The notes beneath the pieces were generated by a model. It was not told the origin of the DNA, did not search any database, and saw only the letters and a program-made list of their open reading frames with translations. Below are positions 27,861-37,103 of a stretch of 64,000 nucleotides of DNA, one piece after another. This DNA is from Sporosarcina sp. 6E9. Its GTDB lineage: Bacteria; Bacillota; Bacilli; Bacillales_A; Planococcaceae. Each line of letters opens with the position of its first letter. The stretch's first letter is position 1. The DNA is taken from assembly GCF_017921835.1 (NCBI RefSeq), contig NZ_JAGEMN010000001.1, positions 2,163,874 through 2,227,873 of the forward strand, in the 5' to 3' direction. The position numbers and the translations under genes are program-made.

Positions 27861-28568
27861 TTACTGATTCCTTAACAATTGCTCGTTCGGAACCTTTCTA
27901 ATTTCTTTTGCTGGGGAGCCCAATACAAGACTTTCTTTTTCGACGTTATTTGAGACAATACTACCCGCTGCAACGGTCCCGTCTTCGTCGATTGTCTTCC
28001 CCGGAAGAATCGTGGCATTCGCGCCAATCCGCCCACCATCTTTTATCGTTACACCCTTGAATTGGTCGAGTCTGTCTTTTGTTCGCCCCATGAAGTTGTC
28101 ATTTGTCGTTACAACATTTGGCGCAATAAAAACATAATCGCCGAGCTCAGAATAAGCCGTAATATAACAATTCGTTTCCAATTTACAACGTTTACCCACG
28201 GTACAATCATTTTCTACAGCCACACCACGGCCAATAATTGTCGCCTCACCGATCTGAACCCGTTCACGAACCGTAGCCAGATCTGCGACAAATACATCAT
28301 TGCCGATTTCCGCGTTTGCATAAATGATGGCTGATGTTCCGATTGTCACACTGTTTCCAATGTGGGCAGGGGGTAATTGATCAACATCCGGTAAAATAGA
28401 AGCTTTTGCCCGTGTCGGTTGCTTCCCGATGACTGCATTATCTTGGATGATACAATTATCACCTATCGTTGTTCCTTCATAAATAACGACGTTATTTCCT
28501 ACTATTACATTTTCCCCGAATTTCACATTGTCGCTTATGACAACATTTTGTCCTTTTTTGAGTGTCAA
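27861..28568 (-). CDS. wbpD: Hexapeptide-repeat N-acetyltransferase, WbpD/WlbB-like
   Basis: A 235-residue left-handed beta-helix acetyltransferase. Hexapeptide repeats run through nearly the whole protein, for example VVISDNVKFGENVIVGNNVV, TIGDNCIIQDNAVIG and a C-terminal ATILPGKTIDEDGTVAAGSIV, followed by GSPAKEIRKVP. In the Wbp/Wlb pathway this enzyme uses acetyl-CoA to acetylate the 3-amino group of UDP-GlcNAc3NA. The assignment rests on the co-encoded WbpA, B, E and I homologues. It is longer than the usual 190 residues of WbpD because of extra N-terminal helix turns. The start is ATG, CDS-adjacent to the epimerase (48 bases downstream). It could instead acetylate another amino sugar. 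Confidence 0.75.
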   Translation of the reverse strand: MTLKKGQNVVISDNVKFGENVIVGNNVVIYEGTTIGDNCIIQDNAVIGKQPTRAKASILPDVDQLPPAHIGNSVTIGTSAIIYANAEIGNDVFVADLATVRERVQIGEATIIGRGVAVENDCTVGKRCKLETNCYITAYSELGDYVFIAPNVVTTNDNFMGRTKDRLDQFKGVTIKDGGRIGANATILPGKTIDEDGTVAAGSIVSNNVEKESLVLGSPAKEIRKVPNEQLLRNQ

Positions 28569-28616
28569 AGTAGATTGCTCCTAACTGCGATTCCGATACG
28601 AGCCAGCTTATTTTAT

Positions 28617-29687
28617 TCACAAATGAGATTTCATTATTGAGATAATTTTCTTTGCGGCTTCGCCGTCACCGTATAAGTCTTCAATCGGTTTGCCGTGTTT
28701 GATATTCGCTAGTATTTCTGGCAAGTTGTCGGTTAATGGGTTTACTAATTGGTTCCACCCAGCTTCAATCGTTTCCGTCCATTCAGTTTGATCGCGTAAT
28801 GTGATACACGGCACTTTGGCGAAATAGGCTTCTTTTTGTACGCCGCCCGAATCGGTAACGATTGCTTTTGCATGCTTCTCTAATAGTAACATTTCTAGAT
28901 AGGAGAGTGGTTCGATTATTTCAATTTTCGATGCTCTTTCTAGTATTGAATGTAATCCGAAGGTGTCAATTTTACTTTTCGTTCTTGGATGCAAGGGTAA
29001 AATGACTTTTTCATCAAGGGCTGCAAAAGCATTCAAAATTGCTTCCAAACGTTTCGGATCATCCGTGTTTTCAGCACGGTGAATGGTACTAAGTATATAA
29101 TTACCACTTGTTAAATGATAATTTTCTAGGGAATGTGCCTGCTCTGCGATTTCCATGTTATAAAGAACAGCATCATACATAACATCACCGACCTGGTGAA
29201 CGCCTTGTTGGATTCCTTCTTTCGCCAAATTTTCTACTGCCAAATCTGAAGGCGCAAATAATAAGGTTGCGACGTGATCTGTCATAATTCGGTTAATTTC
29301 TTCCGGCATTTTTTTATTGTAGCTCCGAAGTCCAGCTTCGATATGCACAAGTGGAATATGTAATTTGCTCGCAATTATTGCGCCGGCAAGCGTGGAATTC
29401 GTATCTCCATAGACAAGTATGATGTCAGGATTTTCTTTCTCTACCACTTCTTCAACAGCGATTAACATTTTCCCTGTTTGTCGGCCATGCGTATCCGATC
29501 CGATTCCTAAGTCATAATCGGGTTTCGGTATATTAAGCTCATCGAAAAATACACCCGCCATTTGATAATCATAATGTTGACCTGTATTTACGAGGACTTC
29601 TTCGAAAGACTCGCGCAGCACTCTGGAGACTGCAGCCACTTTCACTAGTTGTGGTCTGGTTCCAGCAATCGTCATCACTTTTTTCAT
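28617..29687 (-). CDS. wbpI: UDP-HexNAc 2-epimerase, WbpI/WlbD/WecB family
   Basis: A 356-residue non-hydrolysing 2-epimerase. Visible motifs: TIAGTRPQLVKVAAV (N-terminus), NTGQHYDYQMAGVFFDEL, VYGDTNSTLAGAIIA, HIEAGLRSYNKKMPEEINR, TIHRAENTDDP and TDSGGVQKEAYFAKVPCITL. It would convert UDP-GlcNAc3NAcA into UDP-ManNAc3NAcA in the last pathway step; WecB-type enzymes act instead on UDP-GlcNAc. The context with WbpA, B, D and E homologues favours the first role. The gene overlaps the aminotransferase gene by four bases (ATGA), which suggests translational coupling. Confidence 0.88.
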   Translation of the reverse strand: MKKVMTIAGTRPQLVKVAAVSRVLRESFEEVLVNTGQHYDYQMAGVFFDELNIPKPDYDLGIGSDTHGRQTGKMLIAVEEVVEKENPDIILVYGDTNSTLAGAIIASKLHIPLVHIEAGLRSYNKKMPEEINRIMTDHVATLLFAPSDLAVENLAKEGIQQGVHQVGDVMYDAVLYNMEIAEQAHSLENYHLTSGNYILSTIHRAENTDDPKRLEAILNAFAALDEKVILPLHPRTKSKIDTFGLHSILERASKIEIIEPLSYLEMLLLEKHAKAIVTDSGGVQKEAYFAKVPCITLRDQTEWTETIEAGWNQLVNPLTDNLPEILANIKHGKPIEDLYGDGEAAKKIISIMKSHL

Positions 29688-30787
29688 GAATAAAACTCCA
29701 ATACTTTTTCAATGACATAGTCTTGTTGGTCTTTCTTCAGTTCTGGGAACATCGGTAATGATAATGCTTCTTTCGCCGCTTTTTCAGTTTCTGGCAAATC
29801 GCCTACTTCATATCCGAGATCTTTGAACACAGGTTGAACATGTAAAGGAATTGGATAATAGATCATCGTTGATATGCCTTGTTCTTTTAAGAATTGTTGT
29901 AGTTCATCTCGATTTTCGACACGTAATGTGTATTGATGAAAGACGTGATAATTTCCTTCAACTTCAGTCGGTGTGATAACTGATTTGCATTCAGTTAATC
30001 TTTTCGTATAATAATCCGCATGTTTTCGACGTTTTTCGCTCCATGTCGATAAATGTGGAAGTTTCACGCTTAATATCGCGGCCTGCATTTCATCCAATCG
30101 GCTGTTATAGCCTAAAACATGATGGTGATATTTCGGTTTGCTTCCATGAACGCGAATAATTCGCGCTTGTTCGGCCAGGTCATCGTTATTCGACACAATC
30201 ATTCCGCCGTCTCCGTACGCCCCTAGATTTTTCGTCGGGAAGAAGCTATATGTTGCCGCGCTGCTTAATTCACCGACTTGTTTTCCGTTATAGGTCGCGC
30301 CGATTGCTTGCGCGGCATCTTCGATGACATGTAAATTATATTTTTCGGCGAGTGCCATAATCGGATCCATATCTGCCAGTTGTCCGTATAGATGAACCGG
30401 CAAGATTGCCTTCGTTTTCTCTGTTATCGCCGCTTCAATTTTGGACGGATCGATATTGAAAGTAATTGGGTCGATATCGACGAAAACAGGCTTCGCATTC
30501 GCACGGGCTATTGCGCCCGCTGTCGCGAAAAAGGTGAAGGCTGTCGTGATGACTTCGTCGCCTTTTTGAATACCCGCAGCTTGAAGGGCGATATGAATCG
30601 CATCGGATCCATTCCCCACACCGATTCCGTGTTTTGTCTCGCTCATTTCGGCGATGTATTTCTCCACTTGTTTAACATGACTTCCAAGAATAAATTGCGA
30701 TGAAGACATGACTTCATCTAGCTTTGTTAAAATATCATCCCTCATCGACGAATATTGTTCAGATAAATCTAGCATTGGAACAATCAT
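29684..30787 (-). CDS. wbpE: DegT/DnrJ/EryC1 sugar aminotransferase, WbpE/WlbC-like
   Basis: A 367-residue PLP enzyme. It begins with MLDLSEQYSSMRDDILTKLDEV, as in WbpE/WlbC. It has GVGNGSDAIHIALQAAG, the VIEDAAQAIGA aspartate motif and the internal-aldimine lysine Lys186 in SFFPTKNLGAYGDGG. The predicted reaction is glutamate-dependent transamination of the 3-keto sugar made by the WbpB homologue, giving UDP-GlcNAc3NA. It overlaps both neighbours by four bases, so all three are probably coupled. Other DegT enzymes use 4-keto sugars; there is no 4,6-dehydratase in this operon, which argues for the 3-keto substrate. Confidence 0.88.
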   Translation of the reverse strand: MIVPMLDLSEQYSSMRDDILTKLDEVMSSSQFILGSHVKQVEKYIAEMSETKHGIGVGNGSDAIHIALQAAGIQKGDEVITTAFTFFATAGAIARANAKPVFVDIDPITFNIDPSKIEAAITEKTKAILPVHLYGQLADMDPIMALAEKYNLHVIEDAAQAIGATYNGKQVGELSSAATYSFFPTKNLGAYGDGGMIVSNNDDLAEQARIIRVHGSKPKYHHHVLGYNSRLDEMQAAILSVKLPHLSTWSEKRRKHADYYTKRLTECKSVITPTEVEGNYHVFHQYTLRVENRDELQQFLKEQGISTMIYYPIPLHVQPVFKDLGYEVGDLPETEKAAKEALSLPMFPELKKDQQDYVIEKVLEFYS

Positions 30788-31932
30788 TTTCCGCTCTCCT
30801 TTACAGCTTCATAAAGCGCTCTATATTCATTTGCAATATCATGCCAATTAAATCGTTTAGATTCTTGGATGCAGTTATTAGATATCTCGGTATAACTGTT
30901 CTGGATTAGGTCGATACTTTCGGCCATATCATATACATCGTCAGGATATGATGAATAACCAACTACGCCTTCAGGAAAAAATCCATCAATCCCCTCGCCG
31001 CGCGTATAGATAATCGGCAAGCCCCGTGACATCGCTTCAACATAGGAAATTCCGAAAGTTTCTTTATATGAAGGCAGGATGAAGACATCTGATTCATCCG
31101 CCAGTGCGCGCAACTTTTCAATAGATACATTTCCGTGGAAATAAACCATTTCTTGTAAATTGAGCCATTTGCACTCGGTCATCAATTTCTTTTTTAACGG
31201 TCCATCACCCGCTACGTTTAAGAAGATTTCCTTATCGTCATCGTATTTAAGACTATGCACCAGTTTTAGCACGGTACTCAGGTTTTTATTTTTATCTAAT
31301 GATCCAGTAAATAATAATCGAATCGGTTTGATACTATCGTTTCTTTGAATAGGCGTCGTTTCGAACCATTTATCATCGATGCCATTCGGAATCACTTTTG
31401 TTTTATGTTCAATTGCCTTCACAACTTTTTTGGGCAATACATCGAAAGTCTGCTTTTTATAAGCATGTGATATAAAAACGACGGCTGACGCATGTTTTAG
31501 CACCTGATGAATAAATGGTCGATGGAAAAAGGCATATTTATAAAACGCATAAATATCCGCGCTGCGAACCGAAACTACGTAGTTAAGTCCATACTTTTGA
31601 TGCAATAAATACGCCGTTCCACCGTCGCTAAATAGCGTATGTGCATGAATTAGATCGAATTCTTTTATGTCAGGGATTTTTTCTTCAATTCTTTTTAACT
31701 GTTTTTTTATCTTCCCTTTATATAAAAAGCGATCCTGTTTTTTTAATATATAATCATAATGAAATTCAAGTTGATCTGAGTCGACAATATTTCGATTTTC
31801 AAGTTCTTTTGACTTTATCGGAATGTACATCGTTTGCTGGACATTTTTTGAAAGCATTGTCGACGTCAGCTTTTGATGAAGTTTATTGGCTATGAAATAG
31901 GAGTTCAATTGAAGCATGTTTATGGTTTCCAA
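30784..31932 (-). CDS. Glycosyltransferase family 4
   Basis: A 382-residue GT-B glycosyltransferase. TTG at 31932 directly follows the TGA stop of the upstream gene, seven bases after GGGGG. The acceptor-side domain has FDLIHAHTLFSDGGTAYLL. The donor side has VIPNGID, LLFTGSLDKNKNLSTVL, VAGDGPLKKKL and the E-x7-E motif in KETFGISYVEAMSRGLPIIY. It is cytoplasmic, without a signal peptide. It probably adds one sugar of the repeat unit; donor and linkage are unknown. Confidence 0.88.
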   Translation of the reverse strand: METINMLQLNSYFIANKLHQKLTSTMLSKNVQQTMYIPIKSKELENRNIVDSDQLEFHYDYILKKQDRFLYKGKIKKQLKRIEEKIPDIKEFDLIHAHTLFSDGGTAYLLHQKYGLNYVVSVRSADIYAFYKYAFFHRPFIHQVLKHASAVVFISHAYKKQTFDVLPKKVVKAIEHKTKVIPNGIDDKWFETTPIQRNDSIKPIRLLFTGSLDKNKNLSTVLKLVHSLKYDDDKEIFLNVAGDGPLKKKLMTECKWLNLQEMVYFHGNVSIEKLRALADESDVFILPSYKETFGISYVEAMSRGLPIIYTRGEGIDGFFPEGVVGYSSYPDDVYDMAESIDLIQNSYTEISNNCIQESKRFNWHDIANEYRALYEAVKESGK

Positions 31933-33135
31933 TCAATTTCCCCCATTTCGATTTAAAACTGAATCATATAAGTCTATTAACTGTTTAACGACTTTCGATA
32001 AAGTAAAGTTGCTTTTGATCATACTTTCGGCATTTTTGCCTATGTTATGACGTAATTCTTCGTCATTGAATAGTCGAGCGAGCACTTCTTTTAGTTCCAA
32101 ATAATCTTTTGGTTTAACTAAAAAGCCATTTTCCCCGTTACTTACAACGTCTTCGATTCCTTCGCCAAGACATGCAATGACCGGCAAACCTTGTGACATC
32201 GCTTCTACATACACCATTCCAAAACCTTCTTGCCAACTAGGCATTGTGAATATATCCGATTTTTGCAGTTGTTGCAGAACTTCTTGTCTGTTCAATAGAC
32301 CTAAAAAGGATACTTCATTGTCCAAATCGTACTTTGTGACAAGCGCTTTTAAACTTTCTTTTTCTTCACCTTCACCGACAATTGAATAATGAAAGGTAAA
32401 TCCTTCTGCTTTTAATTCACTTAAAGCTTCGAGATTATAATTTAGTCCTTTGGTATGTTTGAGATTCGAGATGCTGATTAATTGAATCGGCTGCTTAGTA
32501 CTTCGTTTTACGCTTGACGCATCAGTAAATAGTGTAGGCAAACCATTGTTGATCACGACGCTCCGATCATTTTCTGTCGATAATTGTTGTTCTTTAAGTC
32601 GCAATAATTTATTGCTAACAAAAACAGTCGCATCAGATTGTTCGATGACGAATTCGATTTTCTCTTTGCATTTTGCACTTTTATGTATGACGGTTTGAAC
32701 GTCTTGCCCGTGAATTGTTGTGATGACGGGAATACCCAGTTTTTCACCGAGCTTTATCGCTGCGTAGCCATCTGGTAGCGCGACATGGGCGTGGATCAAA
32801 TCGAAGTGATGTAATTCATGCAACCTCGTCGCTTTCTCAACAATTCCGTTATACATCCGTGTTCCCGATGTATGGTAAAAAAAGTTGCGCGGAATAACCA
32901 AATAATTGTTGAAATGGACAGGTATTCCGTCAAGCTCAACAAATGAAGGCTGTTCATAGTAATTTTTCCACTTCTGGGATATGTACGATAAAACTTTCGC
33001 ACTTTTCGACAATGTGCATAGTACGACAACCTCAATCCCTTGTCTTTGCAGTTCAACCACTTGTTCGTGGACAAACGTACCTGAATTGGGATTATTAAGA
33101 TGGGGGTACATATGAGACATAACTAAAACCTTCAA
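31933..33135 (-). CDS. Glycosyltransferase family 4
   Basis: A 400-residue GT-B glycosyltransferase beginning MKVLVMSHMYPHLNNPNSGTF, a start common in wall-polysaccharide and teichuronic acid transferases. Other motifs are FDLIHAHVALPDGYAAIKLG, TIHGQDV, VVINNGLP, SISNLKHTKGL and the E-x7-E region QEGFGMVYVEAMSQGLPVI. It overlaps the split flippase reading frame by four bases upstream and abuts the next glycosyltransferase without a gap. Its acceptor is probably a lipid-linked intermediate; specificity is unknown. Confidence 0.9.
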   Translation of the reverse strand: MKVLVMSHMYPHLNNPNSGTFVHEQVVELQRQGIEVVVLCTLSKSAKVLSYISQKWKNYYEQPSFVELDGIPVHFNNYLVIPRNFFYHTSGTRMYNGIVEKATRLHELHHFDLIHAHVALPDGYAAIKLGEKLGIPVITTIHGQDVQTVIHKSAKCKEKIEFVIEQSDATVFVSNKLLRLKEQQLSTENDRSVVINNGLPTLFTDASSVKRSTKQPIQLISISNLKHTKGLNYNLEALSELKAEGFTFHYSIVGEGEEKESLKALVTKYDLDNEVSFLGLLNRQEVLQQLQKSDIFTMPSWQEGFGMVYVEAMSQGLPVIACLGEGIEDVVSNGENGFLVKPKDYLELKEVLARLFNDEELRHNIGKNAESMIKSNFTLSKVVKQLIDLYDSVLNRNGGN

Positions 33136-34437
33136 GTTATTCCTCCAGTGTTCAATTTCTTTTTTAAGTATTCACCGTTTGTAATTTTGTACGTCCAAAT
33201 CGCAAACACCAAATTATTAAATGCGCTAATAAGCGAGAAATAAAGTAAAAAAGTCATGAATTCTAGCTTCAAGAAAAATGACAATCCAAAATAAATCGTC
33301 AACAAGATATTTTGAGCACCTGAAAGCATTAACGCCTTTTTTTGTTCACCGACTAATATATAAGTCTGGGAAATTGGCGATGAAATAAAGTTAATCGAAA
33401 TCCAGATAATCAAAATGGACGCAATTTTCCCAGCACCAATCCACTTTTCACCTAAGAATAAATCGAAGATCGTTTCAGAGAAAAATGCGAATACAATAAA
33501 TAACGGTGTCGAAACAAAGATTAGTTTTATGATTAATCCTTTTGTTTTAGCACGAACCCGGTCATATTGTTTTTCTTGTAGCATTTTAGCCACTTCGCGA
33601 TTGTATACTTGCGACAAACTAGTTCCGATTAAACTAATTGGAGCCTTCAACACGCGAAGTACCACCGCAAATAAACCTACATAGGCCATATTATAGAGAA
33701 TCGTAATCATGACGATAATCAAGTTAGCGGATACGATATCCAAAATAGCATGCGGCACATTGTACTTTGGAAATGATGAATATTCTTTTGCGGTTTCTAT
33801 CATTCCAGCGCGACTTTTTCTAAATTTCCATGTTGATAGTGGAAATTGTTTGGGCATATACAAAAATAAACAGACACCAAAAACGGAGACTAGCTGCGCG
33901 ATTAATAAATATTCCACGGATGAATCCCTATAAAACGTCGGAAACAGTATCGCCAATCCGACAAAAACAACTGACATAATAATGCGAGACATAGACATTT
34001 TCAAATAACGATCAAAACGATTGTTATAATAATAAAATGCTTGGTAAATTGCCGTGAAAAATGTAATACATATGAGAAGGATTAGGACTGTCCCCGTCAA
34101 ACCCTTCTCTTTTAATAACGGCATTTTGTATAGTTGTGCGAGAAATACTACCGCAATGCTGATTAACGATAAAGCAAACGAATTGATAACGATAATCCGT
34201 AAAAGGTTTTTTCGATTTATTTTCTTCTTTCGGCAAGATGACCGCTTTATCGTAATTTAATGTCGATATGATAATAAAAAATGTACTAATTGTCATTGCG
34301 ATTGTAAAAACGCCGTAATCATCCGGTGTAAAGAGCCGGGTAATGATTGGCAACGTTAAGAAGTTAATAAGTTGCGAAAAAGACAATCCGATTAGTAGAT
34401 ATAATGAGTTTCTTTTCGTGCTAGTTTTAGTCGACAT
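33132..34437 (-). pseudogene. wzx: Wzx-type polysaccharide flippase, split by a one-base frameshift
   Basis: Two overlapping reading frames encode one flippase. The upstream frame starts at 34437 (MSTKTSTKRNSLYLLIGLS) and gives the first two membrane helices up to ILPKEENKSKK, then reads out of frame to 34024. From about 34206 the next frame continues as NLLRIIVINSFALSLISIAV and runs in frame through the rest of the transporter to 33132. The switch falls at a run of six A on the minus strand (34207-34212). Removing one A restores a continuous protein of about 434 residues, a normal length for the Wzx/MATE-like polysaccharide exporters. The function would be flipping the lipid-linked repeat unit. 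It may be a real loss, a sequencing error or rescued by slippage. No second flippase is seen in the window. Confidence 0.85.
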
Positions 34438-34438
34438 T

Positions 34439-35767
34439 TTATATCTTCTGATAGCTCGGGTTAATGTCCGCGCGATTTACCGCAGAATTGCGTGTATCAA
34501 TGATTAAATTGGCGTATTTATGTAGCAAGTCATAATCAAACACGCTATGATCCGTCGCGATAATCACGAGGTCCGCTTCGACTAGCTTCTCTTTCGTAAG
34601 CGCCACTGTTTCAACTAACTCATCATTGACTACGAATTGCGGTATATATGGGTCGACAACTTCCCATTCAGCACCAAGTTCGGAGAGCTTTTTCAGTACA
34701 GGCAATATAGGCGACTCCCTGTAATCATCAATGTCTTTTTTATAGGCGACCCCGAGTACGATAATTTTCGAACCATTCACCGATTTTCGTTGTTCATTTA
34801 ACACTTCGGTACAACGTTGAATAATGAAATCTGGCATACTGTCATTTATTTCACCGGCGGATTCGATTAGTTTCATGTGGTAATTATGTTCTCGCGCAAT
34901 CCAAGTTAAATACCACGGATCTATTGGTATGCAATGGCCGCCGATTCCTGGTCCCGGATAAAACGGCATAAAACCATATGGCTTTGTCGCTGCTGCATCA
35001 ATGACTTCCCACACATCAATGTCCATTTTATGGCATAGGATTGCCATTTCATTGGCAAGCGCAATGTTAATATTTCGAAAGGTGTTTTCCAACAGTTTTT
35101 CCATTTCCGCGACTTTCGGGCTCGATACTTCGTGCACGTCGCCGTCCAGAACTGCGCGGTATAATGCCGCCGCCACTTTTGTGCATTCTTCCGTTACACC
35201 CCCGACAACTTTCGGTGTGTTTTTCGTGTTGAATTGTTTATTCCCAGGATCTACACGTTCTGGCGAGTAGGCTAGAAAGATATTTTCACCAATGATAAAA
35301 CCCGCTTCTTCCAGGATTGGTTTAATGAGTTTTTCCGTAGTTCCAGGGTACGTCGTGCTTTCTAGGACAACCAGTGTGCCCGGACTAATATTAGCCGCAA
35401 TGGATCTAGCGGAACTCTCGACATATTGCATATTCGGTTGTTTATAGATATCTAATGGCGTCGGGACGCAAATTGCAACTGCATCAACATCTTGCAGAAA
35501 AGCGTAGTCGCTCGTCGCTGTCAATCGCTGCTTATTCACTAAGTGTTGAAGATCTTCTTGAACGACATCTCCAATATAGTTATTTCCGTCGTTTACCATG
35601 CCGACCTTTTCTTCTTGTATGTCAAAACCAATCACAGTAAAACCGGCTTTCGCTTTTTCTACAGCTAGCGGGAGACCGACGTAACCAAGACCGACGACAC
35701 CAATTGTAGCTTTTTTAGACTCGAACTGCTTGATAAGATTTTGTGGTCTTGCTTTTGTTTTTGTCAT
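34439..35767 (-). CDS. wbpA: UDP-N-acetylglucosamine 6-dehydrogenase, WbpA-like
   Basis: A 442-residue NAD-dependent nucleotide-sugar dehydrogenase that oxidises C6 in two steps. NAD-binding motif TIGVVGLGYVGLP (21-33), then ICVPTPLD, LESTTYPGTTEK, FLAYSPERVDPGN, the catalytic-cysteine motif GPGIGGHCIPIDPWYL (Cys279) and a C-terminal ILGVAYKKDIDDYRESP. These features match the WbpA/WecC side of the family more than UDP-glucose dehydrogenases such as TuaD. AGGAG lies six bases before ATG at 35767, inside the end of the upstream gene, giving a 53-base overlap. It would supply UDP-GlcNAcA to the WbpB and WbpE homologues. Confidence 0.9.
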   Translation of the reverse strand: MTKTKARPQNLIKQFESKKATIGVVGLGYVGLPLAVEKAKAGFTVIGFDIQEEKVGMVNDGNNYIGDVVQEDLQHLVNKQRLTATSDYAFLQDVDAVAICVPTPLDIYKQPNMQYVESSARSIAANISPGTLVVLESTTYPGTTEKLIKPILEEAGFIIGENIFLAYSPERVDPGNKQFNTKNTPKVVGGVTEECTKVAAALYRAVLDGDVHEVSSPKVAEMEKLLENTFRNINIALANEMAILCHKMDIDVWEVIDAAATKPYGFMPFYPGPGIGGHCIPIDPWYLTWIAREHNYHMKLIESAGEINDSMPDFIIQRCTEVLNEQRKSVNGSKIIVLGVAYKKDIDDYRESPILPVLKKLSELGAEWEVVDPYIPQFVVNDELVETVALTKEKLVEADLVIIATDHSVFDYDLLHKYANLIIDTRNSAVNRADINPSYQKI

Positions 35768-36794
35768 TCGGCTCTCCTCTTTCCTTAATTTTAACCAGCC
35801 TATTTTTCTCGGCGGATTCGTAGAATGCTAGAACGATTTCAACAGCATTGCGCCCGTCTTCGCCGGAAATTACAGGTGCTTTATCTTCATTAATCGCTTC
35901 AATCATATCTCGAATGATTCGCTCATGTCCGGGTGTGCCCCAAGGATCCGACTCAACTTCACTAATCATTTGACCGATTTCTTTTTCAGTTAAATTTTCA
36001 ATTTCCAAAGTTTCAAAATAAAGCGCATGTGCTCCGCCTATTTTCACGGTTCCTTTTTCACCGAAAATCGTCAGGGATTCTTCATAGTTTTGCGGATAAA
36101 CGGTTGTCGATGCTTGAACTGTCGCAAGTGCACCCGATTCAAAACGAATGACACCCGTCGACACGTCTTCTACCTCAATGTCACGAAGGCGAGTCGCTCC
36201 CATACTAAATACTTCTGTCGGTGTTCCCATGAACGACAAAAGTAAATCCAAGTTATGGATTGCTTGATTCATTAATACGCCGCCGTCCTGTTCTTTTGTA
36301 CCGCGCCATGGTGCTTGGTCGTAGTAATGTTGCCCGCGGTTCCAATTAACGACACAGAGCGCGTGACTAATTTTACCTAAGTGTCCTTCTTGCATAATTT
36401 CATGCAACTTCATAACGGCTGGACGAAACCGATTCGGATGGACGACCGCAAGTTTCACATTATTCGTTTTGGTTGCTTGGAGGATCCGGTCCGTATCTTC
36501 GAGAGATAGTGCCATCGGTTTTTCAACTATTATATGTTTCCCGTAAAATGCTGCAAGTTCAGCAATATTCGCATGCGACCCGCTTGGCGTACAAATGTTG
36601 ACGATATCTATGTTTTCAGAAGCCAACATTTCTTCTATATTTGTATACGCTGTCGCGCCAAATTCTATTTCATAACGTTTCATTGCCGCAGGATTTTTAT
36701 CGCAAACCGCCACAATTTTCGAACCGCTAATTTTTTTTATTGTTTCTGCATGTTTTATTGAAATAAAACCGCATCCGATGATAGCAAAATTCAT
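35715..36794 (-). CDS. wbpB: Gfo/Idh/MocA sugar 3-dehydrogenase, WbpB/WlbA-like
   Basis: A 359-residue NAD-dependent oxidoreductase. N-terminal AIIGCGFISIKHAE Rossmann motif, the EKP motif in HIIVEKPMAL, and a signature typical of WlbA/WbpB: YYDQAPWRGTKEQDGG followed by MNQAIHNLDLL. It is predicted to oxidise C3 of UDP-GlcNAcA, with 2-oxoglutarate recycling of the tightly bound NADH in the characterised homologues. First gene of the operon, with GAGGG six bases before ATG. Its 3' end carries the ribosome site of the next gene. Confidence 0.88.
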   Translation of the reverse strand: MNFAIIGCGFISIKHAETIKKISGSKIVAVCDKNPAAMKRYEIEFGATAYTNIEEMLASENIDIVNICTPSGSHANIAELAAFYGKHIIVEKPMALSLEDTDRILQATKTNNVKLAVVHPNRFRPAVMKLHEIMQEGHLGKISHALCVVNWNRGQHYYDQAPWRGTKEQDGGVLMNQAIHNLDLLLSFMGTPTEVFSMGATRLRDIEVEDVSTGVIRFESGALATVQASTTVYPQNYEESLTIFGEKGTVKIGGAHALYFETLEIENLTEKEIGQMISEVESDPWGTPGHERIIRDMIEAINEDKAPVISGEDGRNAVEIVLAFYESAEKNRLVKIKERGEPNDKNKSKTTKSYQAVRV

Positions 36795-36851
36795 GTATAA
36801 CCCTCACAATGTTATTGATAATTTTAGGTGATGCGTTTCTTCAATATTATA

Positions 36852-36860
36852 ATTATATCA
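36852..36860 (-). promoter_or_regulatory. Possible extended -10 promoter of the polysaccharide operon
   Basis: Minus strand TGATATAAT, a perfect TGn-TATAAT, 58-66 bases upstream of the wbpB start. A second TATAAT follows directly (36846-36851). No good -35 is visible. Confidence 0.45.
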
Positions 36861-37006
36861 TAGTATCTCGTTTCGCTGACATGTTATCACGTTTTTACGA
36901 TGATTGTAAATTTATACATAATAGATTAGAGGGATGGCGAACGGTGTTATTATATGGAGTCATCTGGAGGGGGTTCTCTGAATAAACTGATGGTAAAATA
37001 GGTTTT

Positions 37007-37056
37007 GATTGCACATATACGACCTTTGCTTGCACTCAAAAGATTTCGCTTGCAAG
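37007..37056. repeat. Three-unit repeat with core GNTTGCA every 20-21 bp
   Basis: GATTGCA at 37007, GCTTGCA at 37028 and GCTTGCA at 37048. The flanking bases are partly conserved (GACCTTT follows units 1 and 3 loosely). It lies between the tagH terminator and the operon promoter. Confidence 0.5.
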
Positions 37057-37103
37057 TCAGGACCTTTCCCCCTCACGAAACGCTAGTATCTTTTTGATTA
37101 AGA

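Noticed and set aside
34205..34214. AAAAAAC at the flippase frameshift considered as a -1 programmed frameshift site
   Set aside because: A -1 shift leads into the third frame, which soon reaches a stop; joining the two flippase halves needs +1 or loss of one A.
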